64,000 nt of DNA from Aristolochia californica. Its lineage: Eukaryota; Streptophyta; Magnoliopsida; Piperales; Aristolochiaceae. The notes under the pieces were generated by a model. It was not told the origin of the DNA. It did no database searches and was given only the letters and a program-made list of their open reading frames with translations. The DNA lies in assembly GCA_029961685.1 (NCBI GenBank), contig JARWKL010000013.1:24954922-25018921 (forward strand). The letters run 5' to 3'. A program made the translations under genes and the position numbers. Below are positions 35,801 to 47,327 of this stretch, piece after piece (position 1 is the stretch's first letter; every line of letters starts with the position of its first letter).

Positions 35801-38800
35801 GTTTTGACAAGGGCTCGCTTAGACTGAGAGCAGAGTCCTTTGACATTCCAAGACAACACGATCATTTAGGACGTGGGGGGGGGGGGGGGGGGGTGTGATA
35901 TTTTGCGCCGTCTCGCAAGCTTCCAGGTAGTAGGAACAGAAGATTGTTGCCAGCTCTATCATTTCAGAAAAATCTTCAGGTGGGAAGTCTTGTTCTTGTT
36001 CCAGCAGAAATTGGAGTAGGTCATCCTGCCAATTGGCTTGAGGGAGTGCTGGAGTAGGTCATCCCGCTGATTGGCTTGAGGGAGTGTTGGAGTAGGGCAT
36101 CCCGCTGATTGGCTTGAGGGAGCATGGTTGGGATTGGGGTTGGGGTTGGGGTTGAGGTTAAGGTTGGTGGAAGCTTAGACCAAAGAGGAGGGATTTTCGA
36201 GGGGAGGACAAGAGGAAGTTCAAACCAAAGAGGAGGAATTTCCGTGGGGAGGATTGGAGGGGAATTTTGCGGGGGGGGGGGGGGGGGGGGGGGGAGGTGG
36301 CTTTGGCTTTCCCTTTCTTCCTTTTTCTAGAATAAGTGTAGGTGTAGGGAGTTATGGAAGACCTTTTTTCAGCCTCCCGTTGGGGGGTGGTGGTAGGGGG
36401 TTTGGTTTTGGAACTTGAGGCTTCCATGGTGGCGGGGTATGGTTTGAGTATCCGAAGGGGGGTGGGGCAAAGGATGGAGGGGGAGCGGATATTTAAAAAG
36501 GTTGGGGAGTCATTTGGGGGACCGAGGTCCCAGGTGGGATTAGAAAAGATGGTGAGCTTTTTAGGAGTCGAAAAGACGAGTGATGGAGGGGAGGGATTGG
36601 ACGGGGCTCGAGGAAGATCTGTACTGGGGGAAGTGTTAATAGGAGGTATGGAGAAAGGGATGATTTGATGTGGATATGGAGGAGGAGGGGGCGATGTAGA
36701 AGTGCTTCAGGGAATGGGATTGGGGGAAGGAGTAATGATGGTGGAACACATAAGAGGAGTGTTTCTCTCGACGTAATCGGGGGAATTGCCGAGGTTGATG
36801 GGCCATAGGAAGTGGAATTTGGGGAGGTGGCGTGTGAAGGGGGTGTGACGTCAGTTGATTTTGACGTGAAAAACGACAAGGCGATTTTTGGTGGGGAGGA
36901 AAGTCTGGCCAGGGATCAAGGAGGGATCTGACAAGATTTTTCCAAGTGGGGTGGTGTTTTAAAGATAGGTACGGCGTTTGAAGTGGGTGTCGTGATTTGG
37001 CATGGTGGAGACGTCGAGAATGATGATCCTTGAGAAGTGAAAGGGACGGGAGCAGGGGAGGCGGAATATGTTTGAGGTGCGTACCTCGATGTGACAAAGG
37101 TTGATGGAGTTGATGGGTCTTGGGGGAATTGATTTGGGGATGTGACGTGGGCAGAGAGTACTGACAGTCGTCCTATTATGATGGTTCTTGGGGAATGGGC
37201 TTTGGGGAAGTGGCGTGATAGGTGAGGCTTTGGTAGAGAGTATTGACAGTCTTGTCAGTTATTGATGGTGACGGCAGCTGCGTCACTTGTATGTTTGTGT
37301 TAGAATTTTTTTTTGGTGGGATAAGCTTGGATGATGTCGGGGTGGCGGGTGCATTTCGGGAGTCTTGACTGAGGGGTGTGGGCACGGTGGATGAGCGCAG
37401 TAATATTGGGGGGTCTTTGTCAGCTCAGGTGATTGATGGGCTGCTCAAGGACGGCGGTGAGGGGATTGTTCTGACATTTGAGCGGGTTTCCAAGGATTTT
37501 GTTTTGTGTTTTGAATTTGAATTTCGAGACTGAGGAACAACCATACCTGTCATGTGCCGTTTTGGGATCCACATCTGAGGGAGTAGGTGGGGTTGCAAGG
37601 TTAGGAATTTTCTGGTGCGATATGCTCAGTTTTGGGTGGGTTTTAATTGCTGGAGGGTTTGGTGGAAAAGTTTCCATCCGAGGACAGAATTTGAAAGTTG
37701 CGGTAGTAAGATCATACCCATAGTCATCGAGCCACGTCTTTGAGTGATGATGCATTCTAGGAAGCCACCGTGATATTGGGTGCGGAGCTGGAATTCCAGT
37801 TTGCCGGTGAGGAGTGATCGGCCGTAGCTTCTTCCCGTTTTGCCAGTTTGGATTTTTTCGAAGATGGCCAGGAAAGAGTCAATTGCGGAAATCGGGAGGG
37901 AGATGTAGGATTTTTTCCCCTTTCTTGTGAAAACATCCGGATTGCTTCACCGTTCTTCTCTTTCCTTTTCCAAAAAGTCAATTTGGCTTTTTCGTTTCTG
38001 AATTCATATCTTGAAGTCCGCCACCAAAATCCTTCGCCGTGAAGTTCGCAAAATGGCAGTTTGCCATTTCGCTCCTGAGCCTTCTTCAGAATCACTTTTT
38101 TCTTCCTCCTTGTCTTCATCCAGTTGCCGCTGTTGTTGTTGCTGTTTTTGCTGCTTCTCCAAAATCACTTAGGTAGGAAATAACTGAATGCAATGGCTTT
38201 TGAATGAGAGCAGTGAAAGAAGAGCACTTGCTTGTTTGGTAAAGTGTGTATGCCTCTTACCCACTAAAGAATGCATGGGACCATAATGAGGTAAGCCTTC
38301 CACATTGTAAAACCGAAGAGAGATGAAAAGTTTTGGACAAAGGCTATGAAGGTTGTTGGGAAATCAAATATTCAACCCAAATATTGATGAGATGTAACCT
38401 CAAGTTTGTGAGCGACTAGGTAGAGAATGAGACCGATTTATGGATTAAGCTTGTGCACTACAAAGCTTAAAAATGAGCATCGTACCTTTTGCTTACCAAA
38501 TTTTCACTAGTACGGATTTCCCATGAATTGCACTCAGACAAAGAATATCACCATTGGAGGACTGAGGAGCCTTTGAATGGGAGTGATGCTTAACAGTTGT
38601 GTTTCATAATAATTGAGCAAAGCCTTGTAGCATCAAGCCATTGTGAACATTCCACTAGGATCCGATTTCCAACACAGTGCATCCTCCCTATTACGATGAA
38701 AATAGAATTGTGTGAAATTGTAAGAGAGGAAATGCTTTTCAGGGAAAAGAGCAAGAAAACCCAGCAAGAGAAAAACAACAAGAAGAAGAGATGGAGATTT

Positions 38801-41800
38801 TCAAGAAAAAAGAAGACCGAAGTCGTCGAACAAAGCTTGATTCAACAACAAACTTAAGAGAAAAACTTTAACATAGGGGGAGGGCCTTTTAACAAAAGAA
38901 AAAACTCATGGACATTGCACCAAGAAGCATGGATTAAAACTCAAAAAAGAGAGATTGATACCGACTTGAAGAAGAAAAACAAGTGTTGGAAGAAAACTCT
39001 AAGAGAAAGTACTTTATGTTTTCTTCTTCTTCTTCTGTGTGAAAATTTTGAGAACGAGAGTTAAGAAGAAAGAGAAGAATGAGAGAGAGAAAAAAGAGAA
39101 AGAGAGGTTTTTTTTTTTGTTGTCACACACATTGTGCTTGTACAGACTATTACAATTATAATCATACTTAAACTATATTACCTATGTCCCAATTAAACCC
39201 ATTTAAATTACTAATTTAAACATTAAGAAATATAAAATACAACTTTTTTTGAAGTATATATAAAACACAACTTGGAAACAATTTATAAACGTCCTCTTTA
39301 TTTTAGGCTTATTGAAAGTGCCCACTCTTTCCCTTTTTGAGCTTTCTCCACTTGTGAGACTTTCTCCATATGAGATTCTGCTTAAATTCCGTAAAATAGC
39401 TTCTTTCACACTCCCCCTCAAGCTGGACTTTGTAACTGCAGTTTGCAGGAAAAAAAAATCTTTTATCTTCAAACAACTCACATCTTTGCTGATTGGCACA
39501 AATTCTTCATTATTCATTCTCTCTCTTGCCAAAATTGATTAGGCTTTGCTATAAGCCAAACAATAGGCATCACTATAGGCTTCCACTAGAGTACTTTGTA
39601 CTTCTACCCCTCAAGTTGGGGAACAATGATAAAAAGAGACCCAGCTTGGGCTAACACATTGAGAAAGAGAAATCATTGCCCCTAGCCAAACAAAAGGACT
39701 TCATACATTAGCCAAACTAAGTCTTAGATGAGTTAAGAGACATTGCTCAAACACAAAGGCAGAACCACCTACTTTTAAGGGTAATACCATATTCACCTGA
39801 TTTTAAGGGAAATACCATCTTCACCCACTTTTAAGGGTAAAGAAGAAACTAACTCTGTTAAGTTGGATCCAAGGCCCATCCCAAAATGATTAGCCAACTT
39901 AGGAAACCTTATTCCCAACTAATAAATTCAAAAGCATTGTATTCACTAATCCATGTGGGATTATTCCTTAACACTTCCCCTCACGTGTAGGCCCTCTTTT
40001 GCAGTTCTACAAGTGGATACTTTAGGTGTAGGTCTTCTTTTGTGACTCTACAAGTGGATAATTTAGGTGAAGACCCACACACTCCTGATCTATGTGGTCG
40101 TTGGCATATACGTATTGCTCCAAAGTGATGAAAACATCTGAGTTACTTAGTAGAATTGAGGAAGACCAATCTTTGTTATGACTTGAGTCGAACAACAGAC
40201 ATATGCGAGGGATACTAAGAGGGGGACTGATCGGGTTGACTTGAAACTTCAAGGTTGACCAGTTTTGACACCAAGAAGGGCCAGGGATAAACAAGCCAAT
40301 GACTCATGAAATAAAGACTTCACTAACCAGCAAGCCTTAATATAACTCTCTCTCTCTCTCTCTCATACACACGCACACAAAGAGGGAGAGTCCTACCGGC
40401 TTCTTGATTGAACTCTTTAAGACAAAAGCAACATATGAGGTAACTATTAGAAATTCATGTTTCTTGGTGCCCTTAAGGCTTTAACTGGTTCTGATTGGTC
40501 AACATTTGAAGTAATAGTTGCATGAACTTCCATCTTTTTGGTTTTATGGTGAAGATAAAACATTCTGTTCTTCTTCCCAAAAGATTGCAATAAGCTATAA
40601 AGAGGATTTTGAATTCCTTTGCCGCTCCACTAATGTTTGAGGATGACTCTGCAGTGGTCATCTAGTGGACTTGATAACACTCTCCTCTCCTTGGAGGCTT
40701 CATTGTTTTTTTTATTATTATTATTATTATTTTTTTACAAGAATGAAGGCTTATCTACCTCCCTTCGTTTTTACCTGGATACACATCCCAAGCGAAGCCA
40801 ACTACCTGTCAGATTCCCTCTCTCATGATGAGGCCCTCCAACAGCATGTTTTGGGGACTCTATCCACCAGCTTTCCAGATAGTGGGCTTTTTGGTGCTTG
40901 TTTGATTTTGCTTTTTGTTTTGTTTTTGAGTTTTTCTCCTCTCGTGTACCTTGTAATTTGGCTTCTTTGGTGGTTTACCTCTTGTCACAATTCTCGAAAA
41001 ACATAAGAAGGGTCTAAATAAAGGATTTCATTAGTGCTTCCCTGAAAAATGCTCATTTTCATTCTATGATCGTAATCTTCAATTGGCTTCTTTCATTCAG
41101 TTGATAGTAACCATTTTTTTGTTATATTCCATGTGTAGGTTGTTGAGTCTGATAGCTTGTTAAAGCCTATACTATCAGCAGATGAAGTCACTGGTAAGGA
41201 TGTTCTGGAGTCTTGCTGTATAATTGCCAAGACTAGTTCGGCCCAATTTTTCTCAGTTTGTGATGTCATGTTGACTGGCAGCATATTCTGCTTCTGTATG
41301 CAGTTTGCGTACATGGAACATATAAGAAAAACTTGGAGTCAATTTTGCAATCTGGTCTCAAGCGTATGAAAAGGTTACACGTCCACTTCTCAAGTGGCTT
41401 GCCTACAGATGGTGAAGTTATTAGTGGTATGGATTCTTGCTGCTTTTACTCAAGAAGTATTTTTGTTTCTACCTACACCAATGATAAACAAAATAGTCCA
41501 ACTAAAATTTGAAGGCGAAGAGAGTTTCAATCATTCAGACAAATAGATAATGCACTTTTAGACTCAGAGCATAGATAGGGTAAACGGAAAAAAGAAAAAA
41601 GCACTTTTTATCTCTTGGCACTCGTGGTTTGGCAACGGTAGCCAGTCCTCTTTTTTTAATTTCCCCCCGTACTGATCACCTTATGCTTCATTTGCTTGGT
41701 ATTGTGTTTATCATTGGAGAAACCTAATGATGGGCCTCTTGTCAATTTCAATCATGTATACTACTACTACTATGTCAAAAAAAAAAAAAAACATGTATAC

Positions 41801-42959
41801 TACATTGTATGCAGTAACATGATTAGGTGGTGGTAGAAATTTCTAGTTTTAGCCCTGGAATCTGCATTGGGAGTTGTACTTAATCATTGAGTCATATAAA
41901 AAACTCTGATTCTAAACAAAAAAACATTTAAATAGCATGTTGAGACCTCCAAAAACAAGATGTTTATACCTTTGAACCACTTGGATGAAACTTCAACTAG
42001 AAGGAATAATTCTAAACTACCTCACCTTGATTGAGCTCATTCCATCTTTTAAGCTTCCTTCACATTATACTAATTCCAAGCAGTAGCATCTAAGAAGCAT
42101 GATGCAAAGTTCAGAAAGACATGTTTTAAACTTTCAACAACTTTATGGAAACCCCAAGTGGAATGAGTACTAAAAAATACCTCACCATGTTGGATCTCAC
42201 CCAAGCTGCTCAGTGCCATATGCTTGCTGAGAAAGCCTGAAAGTTTGATTAAGAAGTCTTTCATTTATAAAGTTCAAATTTCGTTTTGGGAAATTTATAA
42301 TCCAATACAGAAAAAATGATTAGTTTTTTCTCACTTAGTCCTCGTCATTGCTTTAGAAGTCCTCATCCAGTCGAACCAGCTTGACTCTGAACTGGAGGCC
42401 AGACCTGTCTGGGTTCCTTAATCCAGGAACACAAATACTAAAATCTCTCACTAATTAGAGGGCTCCAACCCTGATACATAATTTTAAAAACCTAAAACTA
42501 CAAGGATACAGCTCTTAGTTTAAAGCTTATGTTTAATCGACAAGGTGGAGTTTCATGCTTACAGAGTTTGATCAGATACATATTTCCGCAAGAGGCATGT
42601 GAACCATTAGCTTTATAATTTTTCTTATCATACTTTAACACCATCTGTTACAATTTGTAAATAACTCAAGTACAACTGACACTAATCTTTTTCAGGTATG
42701 AGGCGAGATGTGAACATCTTGATTTTCTTGGATGTTAAGAAGGCACTCCAAGGTGCTGTAAATTTCTTTGATACTGTCCCCTACTCCTGATTGGCATTGT
42801 TTTGATCCTAAATGATTTTTTTTTTTCTCTGTAGAGGGAATGAAGCTGTACATTTCTGATAACAAAGTTGTCTTAACTGAAGGCTTTGATGGGGTTGTTC
42901 CAGTCAAATTCTTTGAAAGAGTAGAAACATGGCCAGGCAGGCAACCTATACCCTTTTAA
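29876..42959 (+). CDS. TPT1: tRNA/RNA 2'-phosphotransferase, KptA/Tpt1 family, 7 coding exons
   Basis: This family removes the 2'-phosphate left at a splice junction by plant/fungal-type tRNA ligase, transferring it to NAD+. Exons: 29876-30027, 30126-30273, 30488-30577, 41139-41193, 41304-41426, 42696-42752, 42835-42959. All introns are GT-AG and phases agree, giving 249 residues. The ATG is the first in frame after an upstream TGA. The first 45 residues are Arg/Gly/Asp-rich and low-complexity. The catalytic domain follows: LTRILRH (Arg 56-His 57), RANQGH (122-127), HGTYKKNLESIL (from 152), KRLHVHFSSGLPTDGE and GMRRDVNILIFLD, ending RQPIPF. These are the family's conserved NAD+/RNA-binding motifs. 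The third intron (30578-41138) is about 10.5 kb and holds an antisense LINE. The reading frame shows no damage. Confidence 0.92.
30578..32332. other. Intron 3 of the phosphotransferase, left part
   Basis: No exon is recognised. There is an A run at about 31347-31361 and a GTT microsatellite at 31573-31595. A minus-strand frame at 32044-32286 (80 residues) matches nothing I recognise and lies next to the LINE 3' end. Confidence 0.5.
35115..35137 (+). repeat. 23-base poly-G tract upstream of a LINE ORF2 start
   Basis: An uninterrupted G run on plus, so C's on the LINE sense strand, about 12 bases before the position of the ORF2 ATG. Copy 1 of the duplicated pair. Confidence 0.9.
35875..35893 (+). 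repeat. 19-base poly-G tract upstream of the intact LINE ORF2 start
   Basis: On the LINE sense strand the C run is followed by ACGTCCTAAATGATCGTG; the ATG of ORF2 (35865) overlaps a TAA as TAAATG. Confidence 0.9.
36271..36294 (+). repeat. 24-base poly-G tract in the LINE ORF1 region
   Basis: Reads as a proline run on the LINE sense strand inside a Pro/Ser-rich frame (36427-36158). Confidence 0.9.
38166..41138. other. Intron 3 of the phosphotransferase, right part; LTR remnants
   Basis: No exon is recognised before 41139. At 39405-39425, 39606-39616 and 39965-39975 minus-strand purine tracts (TTGAGGGGGAG type) resemble Copia polypurine tracts, suggesting nested LTR debris between about 39100 and 40100. 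There is a CT microsatellite at 40346-40364 and a TTA run at 40711-40731. A plus-strand frame near 40770 reads FTWIHIPSEANYLSDSLS, reminiscent of a LINE RNase H tail but too short to be sure. Confidence 0.4.
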
Positions 42960-43650
42960 GGGCTACAGCAATCATCACTGCTTGAACAGTTTGCTCCCAT
43001 TCTCTCACCTCTAATTATCTGTATATTCAGAACTGTATTCTCATAGATTTATTTTCGTAATGCTGATAATGTATGGGTTTTGTGCCCCTACTTCCAGTCG
43101 TATCCAGAAATCAAGTTCAGATACCACAAAGCGAAAAGCAAAAAACCTTGGTAGGTAGTTCTCTGTCAATCTCAATAGCTTCTTATAACTCTTTCTCCTC
43201 TGTCATAACTCTTTGGATTGGTAGCCACAATACAGAAGTGTCTGAACTAGAGAAGAAATCAAATTTTCCTTTACACTAATTATTTTTGGGAATAATAATG
43301 ATCAAAATTTTATTTGATTTTCCATGGGTTCCAAACATACCGTTAGTTTTGTTGCAGAAAGGTGAGCATTACAGAATTGTCACTAAATTAATAGAAAGGC
43401 TGGTGAGTGTAGAATGACAATAAATGTGCCATAATACACTGACGTAAGAAATGCAACAAAAACACAAAAAACCATGCGATGCTCACACGAGACAACTCTG
43501 TGCATTGCATTGGAAGATCTTTTTTAGTAATTATTTCCAATTTTTATAATTTTAAATTAGTTTTATATTTAAACTGCTTATCAAAAACCGTATTCTTCAA
43601 ATTTTGAAAGCCAAAATATAACCAATGATTGCTCAACCTATTGGGAGTAG
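42960..43650. other. 3' flank of the phosphotransferase
   Basis: Presumed 3' UTR and spacer; nothing else is recognised. Confidence 0.4.
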
Positions 43651-43800
43651 GGGTGACCCAAAAAATCTAAAATGTCAAACCTGACCTGAACCAGATCACC
43701 ATTTTCGCCCTGTCCTTGCCCCGTCCCCATAAACCTGACTCATCCCCACCCCGTTCTTGTAAACCTACCCATCTTGACCCAAAAATGAATTTTTATGAGA
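43651..43800. repeat. GACCC-rich repeat
   Basis: GGGGTGACCCAAAAAA then repeated CCTGACC/CCCCGTCC/AAACCT words, the kind of composition seen at the ends of plant non-autonomous hAT-like elements. No second end was found. Confidence 0.35.
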
Positions 43801-44085
43801 GGAATCAAAACTTTATTTGAAAGACAACCAAGGGGACTTAGATTAGAAATTATAGAGAATTAAATACACAGAAAAGATGACTTAAGAACTTGAATTAATC
43901 CAAAGCCTTGCTAGATTTTTTGTCCAACACTTCCTTTTATGACTTATTGTAGAAACTCTATACTCTCTTCCTTTCTATAGTCGTGCTCACCTGCCCTTAA
44001 CTTCTTTTCTTATCTTTTCACCTCTTTCTCTTCTACCCTAGACTCATTTAGACATGAAATCTTAGATTTAACATGGTATCAGAGC
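43801..44085 (+). repeat. Copia LTR remnant with primer binding site
   Basis: CT-rich LTR-like sequence ends at ACA before TGGTATCAGAGC (44074-44085), an intact initiator-Met primer site. The left edge is uncertain. A few hundred bases of decayed internal DNA follow without readable domains. Confidence 0.5.
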
Positions 44086-45480
44086 AAAAAAACTTAAAAT
44101 ACTTAGTAATTACTAGATTTGTCACTTGATTACTTTATTACAATATATACCATTAATACTTCTTCAACAAATTGATTGGTTCACAAATGCAAGGATCATT
44201 GCTTTTATAATCGTAGAACAATAATGTCTCTAATAGGGCAATATTATAATAATGATTTTTTTTAAAAAAAAAAAAAATCACTTGTTCAGCAATAGAATAC
44301 TTAGTATTTGATCAAGATATAAAACTCAAAGTACTAAAATTCTTAGCTCAGATGAGATATAACCAAATCAGACTTTCTTTGCAACTTTAGAAGGCAAAAA
44401 TCTCAAAATAGTGTATGGGAGTCGAGGAGCTTCAAAAAAACTTTAGTAATTCTTCTACATCTCTTTGGGATGAGATTTTCTTAAATAGATGTCTCCCTAA
44501 TCTTAAAATAATTGTTATGGTCAAAATTGTTATTTTGCCATTTAGCTATAATTAATTAGAACTATGTTAAAATTATGAGAAAATATGTAATAAATTCAAT
44601 TTTTTCTATTGATCATAATGGTAGGTTAGATACAAAAATTAGACAAATTTAGGATCAACGCTCGCAAGATTGAAATTTTAAATGTTCTTTTGTATGTAGT
44701 CAACTTTGGCTTCAATTTATTACATGTAATCAATTGCTTATAATTTTATCATGCTTAATGTAGCTGACTGAATGCCATGTGTTAACTACTCTAAAAATCT
44801 TGAACCTTTCTATTTCATGTAGTCCATTGATTTTCCAATTGTAGTCGATTGCTTCCCAAAAATGCTTTGATAGAGTAGCCGACTAGTTCAAAGAAGTCGA
44901 TTGCAAAAAATACAGAAATTCGCTATTTTTGGTAGTCGATTGTGTTATTGGTGTGTCCCCTAAAGGAGTTAGGTTGCTTTTTTCTAGTGTAGTTGAATGT
45001 AGGTGTGATTTCCTCTTCCACTGTTAAAAGCTCCTACTAATGTAATCAACTACAACCACTCTATAGTTAACTATTTTTCTTTTCTAAATGTGTTCTTCTT
45101 AATTCTGTAAAAATTTGACCATACATGATTAATTTTTTTGGTTTGTTACCATCAAAATTAGAATTTATTGAAAGATCTTGAGACCTCAATCCAACACTCA
45201 ACAACATCAACATGAAGAAGCCATGAATATTAAGGGGAACTGAGGCATCTTGGTACCTCCCATTTCCTTGTGACAATGTAGGGGAACGAGAAGAGAGTGA
45301 GTGTACCCTCTCCCAGTTTTTTTTTTTTTTTTTTGTAGGTTGAAGCTCTAACTTAGTTGAAGTTAAATTCAAGTTTATATCAAAATGACTAGTTTGTGGA
45401 TAGGCTACTTTTTTTCCTGATAACAATTGCCAAATCTTTTGAATTAATGAACCACATGGGACTAAATTAACACTCTAAGA
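44086..45480. other. Decayed repeat DNA with a recurrent GTAGTCGATTG motif
   Basis: Between about 44695 and 45070 variants of TAGTCGATTG / TAGTCAACT recur at irregular spacing, at least eight times. A T run lies at 45319-45334. No coding region is supported. Confidence 0.4.
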
Positions 45481-45489
45481 CCATGTTAA

Positions 45490-45990
45490 AATTGCAGGTC
45501 CATCCCAAAAAACATGTTGATAGAAAAATGTAATATTTTTACCATCTTAAATCAATTGAAAATATTTTCCACAAGAAATATCTTGATATCAATTGAAAAT
45601 TTTTCCACAAGAAATATCTTGATTTTGTAGTTGTTTGAAATACTTATCGCTGAGTATTGTATATACATGAAACATTATAAAAACATTAAACACAAATATT
45701 TCCCAATGTTTTATCTTTTTCTCCGGAAAACATTATGAACTTGTTATGCTCCAACAAAAATAACCTTCATAGTTTTCAGAATGTAACATTTTACTCTAAC
45801 AAACAAGGTATACTTTCCAATATCAGTCTTATACATATGGTGGTTTTACATCCATCCAAAAATATCTAGGTAATATGAAAATGTAATAATTTCCATCGAT
45901 ATATGCTTGATCTTGAATCAATTTAAAACTTTTACCACATGAAAAATCTTGATTTTGCCTCTATGCTCGGTGATTACCACTAATTATTGT
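45490..45990. repeat. Diverged direct repeats
   Basis: 45490-45665 and 45845-45990 share CCATCC.AAAA, GAAAATGTAATA, CAATT.AAAA, CCACA.GAAA.ATCTTGATTTTG in the same order. Inside the first, ATCAATTGAAAAT...CACAAGAAATATCTTGAT is itself doubled (45549-45585 and 45590-45624). Confidence 0.5.
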
Positions 45991-46489
45991 TCACATATAC
46001 ATTTAACTGGTTAGAGTAATTTAGCTTCAAGTTCGTCTATCCCTCTCCCTTGTCTCTCTCAAATTCGTGCAAACCTTAGGATAAAAAATAAATGTAAACT
46101 GTGAACTTAGGATTATTTTTAAGTCATTCAATTGAGTTTAACAATAAAATTAAAAATTGGATACAAGAATTAGGTATATACTTCTTTCTTTTTTTATAAT
46201 ATATTACTTGATATGAATATACTAGTATAAAAAAACATTTCTAGTAGAAATATACTAGTCATTCCCAAGAAACGCTAGAAAAAAACATTTCTAGTAGAAA
46301 TATGGTTCTAGGCACCATTACTACCTCATGTTTCCTGAAAATTCTTACTAGTAAAATCTTATAATTTTTTAGGTAAGTTTTTTTACCAAGAAGGGTCGAA
46401 AAACCATTTGAAATTTTTTTGAATAAATATTTAACAATTGTTATTGTAATGCAATTTTTCATGATAATTTTGTATATACCATTTTATTT
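45991..46489. other. AT-rich spacer
   Basis: An AACATTTCTAGTAGAAATAT palindromic word occurs twice (near 46235 and 46283). No gene is seen. Confidence 0.4.
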
Positions 46490-46740
46490 TACTAAAAATT
46501 TATCAGATAAATATGGTAATGTATTAAATTTATAATTATTTTTTATTTATTTCCTTGAAAAAACACACTAACATATCCTTTTAATTTTCCTTGAAATTTT
46601 CTAAAATTTTCCATGTAATTTCCTAGTAAGTCAATAACACGATTCTATCTAAAAGTTTCTTGGAAATATGTATCATAAGAAAAACATTTCTAACTTTTCC
46701 AAGGATATAAATTTTCAAGAAGAGGCACTAATGGGAGCCT
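46490..46740 (-). repeat. Dispersed AT-rich repeat, copy 3 (inverted)
   Basis: Read on the minus strand it follows the same word order as 24960-25085 and 13430-13590: CTAGGAAATTACATGG, TCAAGGAAATAAATAA, AATACATTACCATATTTAT. Confidence 0.4.
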
Positions 46741-47327
46741 TAGTGAATTTATTTTTTTCTTCATACATTGATAACTACAACTACTTGATAAACTTCTAAG
46801 AAAACTCTTAATAAATCTGTAATAAAATTTCAAGTTAAGCTTTGTTCTTAAGACTGATAAAAGAATATTTTCATCATGTCAACAAGGAGATGTCCAGAGT
46901 AAATCATGATAAAGCCAACACAGATCAATTAATGCACGTTCAGCCTACAATTGTCATTTGCAGCCTTCACAATGCACACAGCCGAATCTAATTCTCATTG
47001 AGAAAATGAAAAGAATATTTGGAAAATTTATTCAAGGTAGCTCTGGCAACAACTCAAGAATCTAAGTCTATGCAATCTTAGAATGATCGATACATACAAG
47101 ATGGGGGAACACCGCGGTGAACCAGTGCTCTTTATCAATCATATAGATCTTCTCTTCTTACTGAGATCCAAATGAATCCCTCCGCCGTCACCTGATGTAC
47201 AATTTGAGTAAACAGCAGGATCCTTGTCTCTCGTGTCTCGTGTGAAAAATGGGAAAGCAAGAAAACCCAGTGTCTGGCCAGCTGCTCTTCCCACACAACC
47301 CATTTTTTTATATGACACTACTCACAA
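46741..47327 (-). other. 3' flank of the START-domain gene
   Basis: Presumed 3' UTR of the minus-strand gene adjoining 47328 and spacer. No other gene is recognised. Confidence 0.4.

Larger units (their letters stand above)
34593..36112 (-). repeat. 760-bp tandem duplication inside the LINE
   Basis: 34593-35352 and 35353-36112 match closely by eye; both carry the endonuclease N-terminus and a poly-G tract. At the end of each copy is a 37-38 bp minisatellite (GGAGTAGGTCATCC...TTGAGGGAGTG, two to three units). Copy boundaries coincide with GCTGTTAATGAAATCGG. Confidence 0.85.
32333..38165 (-). mobile_element. L1-type LINE with RNase H domain, antisense in the intron, defective
   Basis: Reading the minus strand: a basic then Pro-rich ORF1-like region (38119 to about 36130, interrupted by stops); ORF2 start at 35865 with an AP endonuclease N-terminus (SWNVKGL, VETK); endonuclease sequence duplicated in tandem; reverse transcriptase only from just before YADDTILF (about 34430) onward; then thumb region, zf-RVT domain (CPFCNSSPETADHTLLHCE, near 33230), and RNase H (about 32900-32390). 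It ends in an A tail seen as T's at 32334-32344. The C-terminal endonuclease and the front of the reverse transcriptase are deleted at about 34540, so it cannot transpose. No clear target duplication was found, and the 5' end near 38165 is approximate. Confidence 0.85.

Noticed and set aside
36354..36668. Gly-rich plus-strand frames over the LINE ORF1 region
   Set aside because: They are antisense to the Pro-rich LINE frame and reflect the G-rich composition.
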